Below, one piece after another: positions 32,991-44,779 of a DNA stretch of 64,000 bases. The stretch is from contig PUQB01000637.1 in NCBI GenBank assembly GCA_003024785.1, positions 62,001 through 126,000 on the forward strand, given 5' to 3'. The notes below the pieces were generated by a model that ran no database searches, was not told the origin of the DNA, and saw only the letters and a program-made list of their open reading frames with translations. A program made the translations under genes and the position numbers. The first letter of the stretch is position 1. Each line of letters starts with the position of its first letter. The DNA is from Selaginella tamariscina (Eukaryota > Streptophyta > Lycopodiopsida > Selaginellales > Selaginellaceae).

Positions 32991-34340
32991 CAGATGTCCT
33001 GTAGAAGTGTTGAATTTATTGGAGCCTGATGAACTTGTAGTGCCGCAAGCCGAAATCGATCAGAACCCAACAACACTTGCTTTTGACAGTCATATGCAAG
33101 ATCGCCCGAGGTCGGTGCAAGGTAAGAGCGCTTAGACAATGCGTCCGCTTTACCATTCCAAAAATCAAGCCTATACACGATAACAAAATCAAAACATGAC
33201 AGGAATTCCCCCACCTAGCTTGTTGCCGACTGCCGTTTGAAAAAACTTTAGGTTCTTGTGATTTGTAAGAACTTATACAGGATGCGCAGCACCTTTCAAG
33301 AAGTGCCGCCACTCCTCGAATGAATCCACAATGGCCTTGAGTTCCTTGTCATGAATCTCGTAATTGATCTCTGTTGAAAGGAACTTATGAGAGTGAAAGG
33401 CTACATGATGGAGTAACTTATCTTCTCCAACTTGTGATAGGATATAACCTACGCAAAATTCGAGGCATCTGCTTCAACAAAGAGGGACGAGAAGGATCAA
33501 GATGTGCTAAAATTGGAGCTGTCGTGAAGGCGTCCTTGAGTGTTGTGAATGCATGTTTCCGCCTTGTCGGACTAAGAGAAATCTCCTGTGCGCTTGGTGA
33601 GTTCCGTGAGTGGAAGTACGCTTGGAGAAGTCCTATATAAATTGCCTATAGAAGTTTGCAAAGCAAGGAAACATTAAATGTCTCGTACAGACTTGGGCCT
33701 CTCCCACTCCACGATAGTCTTCACCTTGTGCATGTCCATGGAAACGCCAGCAGAAGAGACGATGTAGCCCAAGAACTCCACAGTATCCTTGTAAAAAAAC
33801 ATTTCTCTAACTTCACAGACAGGCCATGCTCATGAAGCCTCTGTAGAACTAGTTGTACATGCTTGTCATGTGCCGCCTGGTCCTTGGAGAAAATCAAAAT
33901 GTCATCGCCACAAACTAGTCCAAAAAGTCACGAAAGATGTCGTTTACCATGTGTTGGAACACGGCTGGGTCATTGGTAAGTTCGAAAGGCATCATAGTGT
34001 ACTCGAAATGTCCATACCTTGTACGAAAGGCAGTCTTCCACTCATCGCCTGGACGAATCCGTACAAGATTGTAGGCCCCTCGTAAGTTGATCTTTGTGAA
34101 CACCTTTGCTCCTCATAGTCGATCGAGAAGTCTCGGGATCAATGGCAATGGGTATCGATTCCGAATGATGACTTGATTCAAACCCCTGTAGTCCACAATC
34201 AAGCGCAAACTCCCATCTTTCTTCTTGACAAAGAAGATAGGTGCTCCTGCAGGGGACTTTGAGTGACGAATGAAGTCGGATGCCAAGTTGTCCTCGATGT
34301 ACTTGCGGAACCTTAATTGTAGGGTGACAGTGCATAAATC
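32991..34340 (-). pseudogene. Reverse transcriptase and RNase H, second gypsy family
   Basis: Minus-strand reverse transcriptase blocks include a [24 protein letters not shown] block near 34190-34250, [20 protein letters not shown] near 34040-34100 and [15 protein letters not shown] near 33985-34040. The catalytic acids lie in [11 protein letters not shown] near 33880-33910; the usual YxDD reads CGDD here. RNase H follows, with a WNGKADALSKR end block near 33130-33170. At least four frame changes are needed. Confidence 0.8.
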
Positions 34341-34734
34341 AGTCTGAACGGTGGAGTCTTCCCTTTCGCAAGATCGATAAGACAGTCGTAAAACTTGAAC
34401 AGGAAGAACTGCAGCCTTGTGCTTGTCAAAAAATGTCCTGAAAAGAGTGATACTTGGATGGCAGGGAAGAAGTAGGAGAAGGAGAAGAGAGAGAAGAAGA
34501 GCAGGAGAGGAGATTGAAAAACAAAAGAGTCAGATACAAGAAAGGTAGAAGAGGACATAGGAGTTACTTGGAAAGCAAAAAGATGAAAAGGAGCAGGATC
34601 AGTGCAAGTTCATGCATATAGTGGTAAGAACTAGGAGAGGAGAAGAGGAGCTATGATGAAAAAAGAAGGATCTTGGGGTTGGAACAGAAGCAAAGTAATG
34701 AAAAGGCAGGATTGGGAAAAACCTGTGTGGATGT

Positions 34735-35105
34735 TGACAAGTGTACAGGATTGGAAGAATCCTATACAAAGTCTGTGGATGCACAGGAGGTGAGGAGAGC
34801 CTGCGAGTGTTGATGAACCAACAGAGGTGGATCCTGTTGAGGAGGAACCTTCGACACTGATATAGGATTAAAAAAAACCCTGTATAGGAATTCGCGAAAC
34901 TTACAGGAGTGGAGAGAGCCAGCTGATGTGCTAGGAACTGACATGAGGTGAATCCTGTCAAGGAGGAGTCTTCAACACTATACAGGATTAGAAGAACCCT
35001 ATACAGGAATCTGCAAACTTACAGGAGTGGAGAGATCCTACGGATGTGCTGAGGAACACATAGGTGAATTCTGTTGAAGAGGAATCTTCAACACTGATAC
35101 AGGAA
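34735..35105 (-). repeat. About 125-bp tandem repeat, three degenerate units
   Basis: Units contain TACAGGATTRGAAGAAYCCT, then CTTACAGGAGTGGAGAGA and a GAGGARYCTTCRACACTGAT block. They lie between protease and reverse transcriptase of the second gypsy family, so they would code a repetitive linker if read through. Neighbouring 34340-34735 is purine-rich and looks non-functional. Confidence 0.7.
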
Positions 35106-35199
35106 CAGGCACGGTCAATCCTGTAGCTTGTACTGCCTCAGACACTAAGGACGTATCTGGCATGCAGGAAGGTACAGGATTGATCCTGGCTGCAAAGAG

Positions 35200-35560
35200 G
35201 AAAACATGAACGTCCTAGACCTCTAATTGATCTGAGGATTTATAACCACGAACCATGGCATGCCCAAAACGATGAGAGTCACCGAGTCTTGATCAAGTTG
35301 AAGGAAATCCAACAATTGAATGTGCCATGACTGCAAGAGAAAGGTGTGGTAGCATGGGTAACTGTGTCAGAAGCAATCAGACGACCATCTACAACCTCTA
35401 CAAGAATTGCACGCTTTAACTTTACCACTGGAATGCCATGTTAAGTTGCAAAAGTGTCATTCATGAAGCATGCATTTGCACCAATGTTTAACAGGGAAAC
35501 TCCTTGAGCTTCAGTTATTCAGACGAATGTGTACAAAAAACTTAAGTGATGGAATGGTAT
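35200..35560 (-). pseudogene. Protease remnant, second gypsy family
   Basis: The minus strand reads LLNIGANACFMNDTF around 35465-35510, aligning with the usual DSGA-type motif of gypsy proteases. The catalytic Asp is Asn here, so the enzyme would be dead. An in-frame stop follows within about ten residues. Confidence 0.65.
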
Positions 35561-35689
35561 GAGCAGCACCAATGGAGCCTGCACCTATGTCCAACTTTGG
35601 CTCCTAGACGAAGTGGATATTGAAGTTTTTCGATTGAACTTTAGCTTCAAAATTCACACGTCTTAAACTTCCTGGCTTTAATAGGATAT

Positions 35690-37162
35690 TCTGTCACCTT
35701 GTGTCGTACTTCACCACAATAGAAGCATAAGTTCTACCACGACGACGTTGCTTCTCAGCAGCTGAAAGTGGGCCACGCTTGTATTTCTCAACCTCCATAG
35801 GGACTACTCCAAAAGATGTCGCAGATGAACATGTGCTAAAGCTGCAGGATTGGCTTGCAGGAACTACTACGGGATTTTTCCTAATTGCTCAAACAAACAA
35901 TTATTGCACAAACGGCTTGTTGCATGATCTCCACTAATGTTTGTGCATCCGGTAACATAAGGAGAAGGTCCTTCATGTCATCCCTCAACCCAAAACGGAA
36001 GTGTTCGATCAATGCAATCTCGTCTTCATGGAATATTCGTAAGTTGCTGAAATTTGAATGTGTTGAACCTCACAATCCTACCATCTGCATATAGTAGAAA
36101 TTGCCATCGACAAACCCATATTAAGGGTCTATCGGAATAAGATAGAGAAGAAATTAGACATCAGAAGGTCGGAAAGGGTAAGGATGGCAAGGCAGCAGTA
36201 CTATGGATCCCGTCACAGTACTAAAAGAAGGAATAGTATACATCAAAGCAGAAATACGAGTAAGAGATAGACGTATAGAGAGAGAAAGGAAACTTTATTA
36301 TGTCCACGCACAGCACATGGTACAAAATAACAATATACTCGAGATACCTTTCTAGTCCTAATCTGGTCTATTTATACCCGTACTCTAGGTCCCATACTAG
36401 CAGTTATAGTAACTACCTCTTAGCCTTATCCATTCAGTTACTGTAACTCCTTATCCTTATCCAAGTATGCCGTACTTCGCACTATCATATTGCGGTAATG
36501 ACTCCATATTGCGCTAGTGACTTGTACTTCGATATATCCTTCCCACTCTCAGTTTTTAACAATATATATTGTTTTTCGTATTTTTCCCATTATATTTACC
36601 CATGAAATAACAAGAAATCCAATAAATGTTAACTACGATCCTAATAGGATGCATAGACGAAAGCTGATCGGGATCCTTGTGTGAGCTTCTGTAACTTCAT
36701 GCATGCGGAAGGTACTTATCAAGATCTCCAAAAGCAGGCTTCAAAGGCAACCACGAACCTTCAAAGTCTTCCATTAATGGGTCGTCACGCTCCAGCAAAG
36801 GGGCAACCCAAGCCCGTGGAGATCCAACTAGTAAGGATGCCAAAAGGCCAACCTTTTGTGCATCAGTGAGTAGCGGTGGTTGCATAGGATCAAGAGCCGG
36901 ATCGATTCAAGAAACCTGGGAAATCGCGCGATTACCCCTGAACTTTTCGGCATGCTGATCTTCGACTCCGAAGAAGAGTTTAATAAAGAGGAAACCATAG
37001 ATGTTGAGAGAGAGCTTGCGCAGTAGCCTTGGAGGATGCATCAGTAGCTGCATGCGCCGCATTGGTGGAACCTTGCAGATATGTGACCACTTGGCGCAAA
37101 GTGGCCAGCTCATGAAACAACATTTGGCGCTCATGTTGAAATTGCTCAAAATAGGCCATCAT
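35690..37162 (-). pseudogene. Gag, second gypsy family, split by LTR-C
   Basis: The start is near 37162 (MMAYFEQFQHERQMLF). The main gag domain lies at 36890-36700, with a VGLLASLLVGSPRAWVAPLL block. After the LTR-C insertion it continues at 36060-35885 (IEHFRFGLRDDMKDLLLML). A zinc knuckle CFYCGEVRHKVTEY lies near 35690-35735, with the last Cys replaced by Tyr. The gag style resembles the sushi-like branch of Ty3/gypsy. A purine-rich leader (37165-37240) precedes the start. Confidence 0.75.
36061..36646 (-). repeat. Solo LTR-C inside gag
   Basis: A 586-bp LTR, minus orientation, ends TGTTRGGATCG-like and GGTTCAACA as in the solo LTR at 8106. The flanking bases GAATG (36056-36060) and GGATG (36647-36651) are a plausible 5-bp target duplication with one change. 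Gag coding continues on both sides, so this is an insertion. Confidence 0.82.
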
Positions 37163-37624
37163 CTATGAAAAAAAAAAGAAGGAAGAAAACGAAGAAGAAA
37201 AACCAAGGAAAAAAAAAGTAAATGAAAATCGGAGAGCTATGATAGGAGTTACTATCAACTATCAAGTCACGATCAAGAGCAAAGAGGCTTGACTCAAAAA
37301 CAGGACAAGGACTAGGAACAAAATAGGAACTAGGAGTAAGACAAGAGTAGGACAAGAATCAAGGAGCAAGATAAGAACAAGACAAGATTGATCGCAAAAA
37401 GACTGGTGTTGATAATAACTGATTGTACAACAATTAAGTCGGAGCTTTTATGCTCACAACTCCAAGAGCTAATCTAGTCATAAGCCTAATCTAGTCATGA
37501 GCTAAAAATGGTGACCCTTATCTTGTAGGTATATCCCGTAGCATATCCTGTAGGCATATCCTGTATGCATATCCTGTAGGCATATCCTATATCCTATATC
37601 TGGAATCCTGCATCTTGTATCAGT
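37163..37624. other. Leader region and short satellite
   Basis: A minus-strand leader upstream of the second-family gag. It is A-rich at 37165-37220 and has repeated ACAAGA-type words at 37340-37390. A small tandem repeat of GCATATCCTGTAG (about 13-14 bp, four to five units) lies at 37540-37605. No gene is seen. Confidence 0.55.
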
Positions 37625-38573
37625 TGTGACACCTTCCACAATGTGGGCTATCATGTCATAGCCCTTAGATTCAAGAGTTGCACCAAGTGCCACAAACGTG
37701 GCTCCTAAATGCCAACTCTAGAACCCCTTAGTAAACCCTCAGGAACTGGGTAATGTGAACCCGTCAAACAAGATCCCATGCCCACGATTGGACAAGGACA
37801 CGAATGTGCCTTGCTTGGCCATGAGTGCTACACCTAGTTTGATGTGGAGGAGGTTGGAGACAAGCCTTAACCTCTGCCTCTTGGAATGTGCATTTCGACA
37901 AGACCTTCCATGCATGGATTCGCCAACGTTAAGGGTGTGCTACCCCGAAGGTGGGACATACCCCTATCATTTGGAAGTTAGGGCGGCACAACAGAGGGTT
38001 GTACCTTAACGACACAAGCTGAAGCTTGCACTGACAGAAGAGCAACAAACTTACTCATGAACCTAGGAGCTCTTCTACTCATACTCTACCTTATTTATGT
38101 GATGGAGCACCCCCCCCCCCCCCCCCCGCCCCTCTTTTACTGAATGTGTAAGTGAGCTGGCACGAAATTAGCTAGCCCCTTAAAAGTTAATGAGAGAGTG
38201 TTTAACTTAGCCTTACTCTAACCCTAAAACCCTACCCAGGGGGGTGGGGGTTTTAGGGCATGGGTTAGGGCAACCCTAGGGTTAGGTCAACCCTAGGGGT
38301 GTTCCTAACCCTACTAAACATGCCGAACTCATCTATATTAACTAATTAGCCTAACTGGGACGTCAAAAGTGGGGGTGAGTTTCTAGAAGGTAAGTTCTAG
38401 CTTCGCTTAGAGTTTCCTGTAAATCCTATGACACCCGGCCAAACCATCACCAAATACCCAAGTGCACTAAGCAAGCCTGTTTTTACTACATCTAGGGTCC
38501 ATCAACATAGTACAATAAGTAACAACAGTCAATGTCCAAAGTAAAGGGTTGAGTCATAGTAAAATCTATGACA
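37625..38573 (-). repeat. LTR-B, truncated, minus strand
   Basis: On the minus strand it starts TGTCATAGATTTTACTATGA at 38573 and ends at about 37625, losing the distal LTR. A run of 17 or more C at 38110-38132 (G on the LTR strand) is the longest homopolymer seen and sits just upstream of the conserved CATAAATAAGG block. Confidence 0.8.
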
Positions 38574-39010
38574 ATAACTCTATGTTGTGCCACCTCAACT
38601 TCTAAACGATAGAGGTATGTCTCACCTTTGGGTTAGTCTACCCTTAGTGTTGGCAAGATGACACCCTTGTGACATGGTATATCACATCTAAAGAGTTAGT
38701 TAATTCTTTGATCTATTAACCTGCTCGCAAGCTTGGAAAAGATTGCTCGAGTTCACGTTTCATAAGAATAGTGGTTGAGGCCTTGCTCCGGCTACCTCAT
38801 CCATGCCAAGCCAAGAATGATATTTACAGCACCCACTCATCCTAACTCATGAGGTGAGCATTTTCCGTGGACTTGGCCAACTGGGGTGTGAGTTCATAAG
38901 AGACAAGTTCCTAACATGGGTTACTTTACTAGAGCCCGTGGGGTTTTCAAAAAGGGATTCTAGGGGAATCTGGCAAGCTACCTTCGTGGCACCAGGTAAA
39001 AAATCTGACA
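38574..39010 (+). repeat. LTR-A distal half, old copy
   Basis: Resembles the minus-strand LTR-A at 4183-4640 read backwards, but with many substitutions, mostly to A or T. It ends ATCTGACA, followed by the PBS TGGTATCAAAGC at 39013-39024. It is the 5' LTR remainder of the old plus-strand chromovirus copy whose gag follows. Confidence 0.78.
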
Positions 39011-39328
39011 ATTGGTATCAAAGCAAGTTCTTTACAATTAGTAAAACTACCTAAAGTCATAAGGTGTTTCAATGTTTAAATAACTCTAAATTTTTGAATT
39101 ACTTTTTCACTTTTGATTGACATGTATGTATTCTGCACAGAGAGTTTCATCATGTGAATTATCAATCTTCGAAGAACACTTGCTCAGCAAGAGATTTTAG
39201 ATATGTCCAAAATTCTTGTGCTAGTTTAAGTTGATGTGTGTGAGTGTACAACCTATGTAGGGTGTTTCCAACTTCATGTTGGGGATATTCCAAGCATATT
39301 CTCCAAGTGTTGAAGTTAGGGTTCAATG

Positions 39329-39919
39329 ATGAGCAAGAGAAAGCAACTAGAGCCTAAGGTAGAAAGGGTTGTCATAGAGGCTCAAAATGAGGAAATGGAT
39401 AAAGTTAATCCAAGTCAACCCCCTAGGGTTAAACCATGACCTGGTTGGCAATAAATAATGATGGATGCCCTAAACAAACTTCAAGGGGATGTTTTAGGGT
39501 TAAATGATCAAATCGATAATGTTGTTGTTTGGATTCCAGTGGTTGCTGTAGTACCAGATGTTTCACAACCGAATATACAGAAAAAAAAGAACTTACTGGA
39601 ACCACTACCATCTTTAATTGTCAAAGTATCTAATCCAGAGAAACATGACTTTGAATCATGCTTCTTCAAGCTGATCAAGCCTTCAAATTTTGTTCAAAAG
39701 ACTACAAAGTTCTGGATGATTGGTTGTATGATATGGAAAGTTATTTCGAGGCCACTTTCATTAAAAAGACAAAAAAGGTTGCGTGTGCCAAGCAGTTTCT
39801 CAAGGGAGAGGTTAAAACTTGGTGGTGAATTGTTGAAGGTGAACAAGGATACTAAAACAGTTAGAGACAAATGAGACAGAAGATTAAAAAGCAATATATG
39901 CTCGATGACCTTCGATTGA
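39329..39919 (+). pseudogene. Chromovirus gag, first part, decayed
   Basis: Starts ATGAGCAAGAGAAAG (MSKRK, as in the gag at 3857) and continues with EAQNEEMD and VLGLNDQIDNVVV. Later blocks match the capsid-like domain (YFEATF-like, AKQFLKGEVKTWW-like) in shifting frames. The sequence stops at a DDLRL codon row and is interrupted by an LTR-B at 39920. Gag resumes at 47545. Confidence 0.82.
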
Positions 39920-41422
39920 TGTCATAGTTTTTACTATGACTTGACCCTTTACTTTGAAGATCGACTATTATTACCTATTGGATTATGTGATAAACCCTAA
40001 GTGTATAAGAAATAGGCATGTTTAGTGCACTTGAGTATCTAGTGATGGTTCGGTTGGGTATCATTAGGTATTTATAAAGAAACTCTGGGCAAAGCTAGCA
40101 CTTCAGAAAACTCTCTCCTAATTTTAACGTCCCAATTAGGCTTATTGGTTAATGTAGATGAGTTTGGCATGTAAATAGGGTTAGGAACACCCCTAGGGTT
40201 GACCTAACCCAAGCCTTAAAATCCCCATCCCTTAGGTAGGGTTTAGGGGTAGGAGTTACATTAAACGTAAGCTCATCTAATTAACTAAGGGGCTAGAATT
40301 CCATGCCAACCACTTACACATATAGGAAAGAAGGAGGGAGGGGAGGGAGAGGGGCGGGGGAGGGGGGTCTGTCACATAAATAAGGTAGATTATGTAGTAG
40401 CAGAGTTCCTAGGTTCCTAACAAGAGCTTGTTATTCTTCTATCGGTGCAAGCTCTAGCTTGTGTTGTCAAGGCACAACTCTCTGTTGTGCCGCTTCAACT
40501 TCCAGACTATAGGGATACATCCCACCTTCGGGGTAGCCCATCCTTAACATTGGCAAATCCATGTATGAGAAGTCTTGTCAAACTACATGTTCCAAGGGTC
40601 AGAGGTTGAGGCTTGTCTTCAGCCTCCTCCTTTATGTCAAGCTAAGAGTAACACTCACAACTAAGCATGGCACATTCATGTCCTAGTTCAACTATGGGCA
40701 TGGAATCTTGGCTAACATGTTTTCCTTATCAAGTCTTGAGGATCCATAAAGGAGTTCTAGAGTTAGCATTTAGGAGCCACGTTTGTGGCACTTAATGTAA
40801 CTCTTGGATCCAAGGGGCTATGGCATAATAGCTCACATTGTGGGAGATAATGTCACATGAAGATGAGACACTAGGCTAAACAACACACGATGCAAGGCTC
40901 AAGGGGTTGTGTCATGGGTTTGTCGCCAAAAAGTTGGATACTCTAGCAAACAGGCATGCTTGTATTCACACCAGGGTGCTAAACCTTGAACATCAGCTCA
41001 AGGAGGTTAGGTCTCATAACTAGGTGTACTTTTGACACACTTGGCTAAGGGGGTGTTCCCTTTAGGATCTAAGGGTTGAACAACCTAAGCTTAGCAAGAG
41101 CCTTTTGTGAGGCACTCACAAGGTTGTGTACTTAGGGTTATCCAAACCTAGCCTTGGGAAGTTTGCTTAACAGAACACTCTTGTTTGCCTACAGTGCACA
41201 CTCATGTCCTCAGTAAGTACTAGCCCTATATGACTTGGCCACTCAAACCTTGGGGTAGTCGCGATTTAAGGTACTCCTTGTCACTTATAAGGGTTGTACT
41301 CCCGAATAAGGGTGATTCCTCAAGGGTAAGTGACGATGCCTTATGTGTGAGACATGTCTTCTTGATGAGGTTAGGGCATGAGCCTGTTTAGGTTACTGGG
41401 ACAGGATCATAAAGTCTACTTG
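39920..41422 (+). repeat. LTR-B, left copy of the nested insertion
   Basis: Starts TGTCATAGTTTTTACTATGA inside the gag pseudogene. It has a G-rich purine stretch at 40328-40371 and the promoter block at 40370-40390. It is cut at 41423 by chromovirus copy 2 on the other strand. Confidence 0.82.
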
Positions 41423-42308
41423 TGTCAGAGTTTTTACCTGGTGCCACAAAGGCGGCTTGCCAGGTGCCAACCCTGGAATCCCCTCTCTGGAAACCCCACG
41501 GAATCTGGTAAAATAACCCGTATTAGGAACCCAAGCCTTAGGAACTCAAACCCCTAACTGCCTAAGCCCACGAACGAGACTCACCTTGTGGAATCAGGAC
41601 ACACGGACTAGCCGAGCTTTAGGTGTTGTTCCTAGCTTGGCGTGGTTGAGGCGGCCGGAGCAAGGCCTCAACCACTAGTTCTGCGGAACGTGAACTCGGG
41701 CAATGTCTTTGAGCTTCCGGGCAGGTTTTCGAACCAAGGAATTTGACTAACTCCTTGGAAGTGATGCCCCTATCTCAAAGGCAAGATCCTGCCAACGATA
41801 AGGATAGCCTAACCCTAGGGTGGGTTGTACCCCTGTCGTGTGGAAGTTTGGGCGGCACACGGAGGGTTGCACCTTGACGACACAAGCTTAGCTTGCACCG
41901 GTAGAAGGTTAACAAGCTCTCTCTTGAAACCCAGGAAGCCTCACTACATATACTCTACCTTATTTATGTGACGGACCCCCCCCCTGTTTACCTAAGTGAG
42001 TAAGTGGGCTGGCACGGAAATGCCAGTTAGGTCAACCCTAGGGGTGTCCCTAACCCTTATTTGACAAGCTATAATTTGCAAAGAACCCTAACCTGGAACG
42101 TCAAACGGGGAGGGTTCTCTAAATGGAAGTGCTAGCTTCGCCTAGAGTTTCTTGCAAATACCTAACGACACCCGGCCGGACCATCACTAGATACCCAAGT
42201 GCACTATGCGGGCCTGTTTCTTCTACATCTAGGGTTCGTCACATAATCCAGTAGATAACAATAGTCAAACCCCAAAGTAAAGGTTGAGTCATAGTAAAAA
42301 CTATGACA
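41423..42308 (-). repeat. LTR-A, 3' LTR of chromovirus copy 2
   Basis: 886 bp between TGTCAGAG (41423) and ACTATGACA (42308). A deletion near 42028 removes the telomere-like block that copy 1's LTR has at 4790-4870. The distal part is almost identical to copy 1's LTR, evidence of recent transposition. Confidence 0.9.
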
Positions 42309-42683
42309 CACTCCCTGCCTTTGAAAATGTCAACGTCTTCGTTGACGTCTAACTCCAAGACTAGACTAGGTTAGGAAAAATTAACTGAAAACTAACGCTA
42401 ATCACTCTATGCGGAGTCAGCAAAAAGTTCACAAGTTTTATTACCCCCCTTGCATTACGCGAAGCCAAATACTTAGAACCGTCGTTCACTAGTGAGAACT
42501 CAGCTGCCGGAGGTACCACCTGCGACAGAAGTCATTTGGAGACCTTTTGCACGTCTGCAAAGTCTGTCACCCGACACAGACAACAAGTTAGTTAATTTCT
42601 TTTAGTTAACTAGAATTTATATCGGAGGCCTCTAGTTAATGTTGTCTGTCGGCCCCTAGGTTAAGAAGAAATAACTTTATTCC
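42309..42683 (-). other. Polypurine tract and 3' untranslated region, copy 2
   Basis: AAAGGCAGGGAGTG (minus strand, 42309-42322) adjoins the LTR and primes plus-strand DNA synthesis. The following 360 bp up to the integrase stop match 12590-12964 closely and the non-coding elements more distantly. Confidence 0.8.
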
Positions 42684-44190
42684 TTAATTAGTTTGAGACC
42701 TTGCCTCAAACTCATTCACCAACTTCATCGCGTTTTGTAGATTCTCCAATGGTTCCCATGTCGATCGCACGCTGGATAGCCTTTCCATTTGACGAATACT
42801 CAAACTTACGTTTTCGCGGTCCATAAACCTTCCTTTTGCCCAATATGGATTCGACTTCGTACTCCGTACCTTCATGAACCAGCTCAGGGGGCGGACGTAA
42901 GTTTTCATATCTTTGCGCATTTCTCATCTTTGTGGAATGGCTCGAGCAAATTGACATGAAACACATTGGTGTATTGTTCCAACTGGAGGAAGATCCAACT
43001 CATAAGCCACTTTCCCTACTCGCTTCACCACCTTGTATGGGCCTATGTAGTGCGATAGAACTTCTTTGAAAGAGTCGTTGGAACCTTCAGGTTTCTGGTA
43101 CTCAACAATACCATGTCCCAACCTGATACTCTACATCCCGCCGATGCGATCGTACTGCTAACGATATCTTTCCTGTGCTGCAGCCATCGCTTGACGAGCT
43201 GCTTCCCATGTTCGATACAATGTCCTGTGAACTGCTTACAGATGGAACTCGATTGCTATCGTCTTTCGGTAACACCATACTCTGAGGAATACCACCCTTA
43301 TTCCCAGTTAACACTTCATCGGGCTACATCTGATTGCAGTGTGCATCGAGTTATTGTAACATATCTCAGCCATATCTAAGTGTTCAGCCAATCAAGTTGA
43401 TCACCTTGAACATAGCATCTGAGATAGTCCTCGACTTGTCGATTCACTCTCTCCATTTGACCATCAATTTGCAGATGGTAAGCTGTACTGAGAACTTGAG
43501 CATCGTTACCAAACTGTTTAAACAATGTCCCCCAAAACTTCCCCGTAAACTGAGGATCCGATCTGAGATCATGGTTTCCGGTAGTCCGCACACTCTTATG
43601 ACTTCGTGGAAGAACAACTTCGCTGCTTGAATTGCATTCACTGTCTCTACAGTTGGAATGAAATGAGCAACCTTTGAAAACCGATCGACTACCACCATGA
43701 GCGCGTTAAAACCACAAGATTTTGGCAATCCCATGATAAGTCCAAAGTAACACTTTGAATGGGCCGCTCTGGAATCGGTATACACTGCAACTTCCCAGCT
43801 CATTTTTGCGATCGGCTCTTTACTTGTTGACATGTGGGGCATGTTCTTGACATATTTGGCAACATCATTTATCATACACTGGCCAATAGAATCCCTGCTT
43901 CAACAACGCCAACGTCTTATGCCTCCCACCATGTCCTGCCAAAGGAACATCGTGTGCTCTCTTAACAGCCTCTCCTCCATGTCCCTTCTGGAACATAGAG
44001 TCTCTTTTCTTTATAATAAAGAACTCCATCTCGTACCGCAAAATGCGCCTGTTTGAGTGCATCCATTCGACTTTCTATTCTGCTAGAATATTACCATCTC
44101 TTCGTACTGATGAACTTGTTTATTCGACTTTCTATTCCTGCTGGAATATTACCATCTCTTCGTAACTGATGAACTTGTTTCCTCTTCTTC
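42684..44190 (-). pseudogene. Integrase with chromodomain, copy 2
   Basis: Minus strand: zinc-binding region (GHGGRHKTLALLKQGFYWP near 43870-43940), DDE core with VVVDRFSKVAHFIPTVETVN near 43640-43710 and ISDR near 43565, and the GPY/F module with HYIGPYKVV near 43030-43060. The chromodomain follows at about 42700-42875. Frame changes occur near 43550, 43320, 43130, 42960 and 42790, each by one or two bases. A short duplicated segment at about 44070-44160 repeats the TTCGACTTTCTATTC word. Confidence 0.85.
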
Positions 44191-44197
44191 ACCAGGC

Positions 44198-44779
44198 TCA
44201 AAGCCTCTTTAGCAAACTTGTCTGAGGATACGCCGTCACAAATTCATCCACCAAAGTAGACGGGTGCTGACATAATCCGAAGATGCCCCTACTGAGTGCA
44301 TCAGCTACCACATTGTCCTTTCCCGCTTTATGTTTGATTTCAGGCTGAAATCGTGCCAACTTCTGCTGCCATCTAGCATACTTCGGCGATAGCTTCGGCT
44401 GCGTTTCAAAATACCTTAGAGTTACACTATCTGTCCAAACCACAGTGCCATGACTTGGAAGATAATGACGCCAATACTCCAAGGAAGCAACAATAGCATA
44501 CATCTCCTTTTCGTGAGTAGGCCATCGAGTTTGCGCGGCATCTAACTTCTTCGAGAAAAGGACACTGGATGTCCTTTTGTTGCAATACACCACCAATTGC
44601 AAAGTCGGAAGCGTCACATTCTACTTCAAAGGGATCTTCAAAGATGGGCAACTGCAAAACTGGCTCAGAAGAGATAGCCTCTTTGAGTTTGACGAACGCA
44701 CGTTGGCACTCTGGAGTCCAATGCCATGGAATGTTTTTCGTAAGATCTGTCAATGGGGCCGCTATTTCCGAGTAACCCT
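44198..44779 (-). pseudogene. RNase H of chromovirus copy 2
   Basis: Contains VECDASDFAIGGVLQQ near 44570-44620, HEKEMYAIVASLEYWRHYL near 44450-44520, a WTDSVTLRYF block and a GKDNVVADALSR end block near 44290-44320. One frame change lies near 44575 after a T-run. Upstream, ECQRAFVKLKEAISSEPVLQ marks the tether between reverse transcriptase and RNase H. Confidence 0.87.

Larger units (their letters stand above)
32486..37624 (-). mobile_element. Second Ty3/gypsy family, degenerate copy
   Basis: On the minus strand the order is gag (37162-35690, split by an LTR-C), zinc knuckle, protease, a repeat-rich linker, reverse transcriptase, RNase H and a truncated integrase at 32486. No LTR is attached at either end. 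LTR-C at 36061-36646 has the ends of the solo LTR at 8106, but whether LTR-C belongs to this exact family is inferred. Frameshifts and stops are many. Confidence 0.8.
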
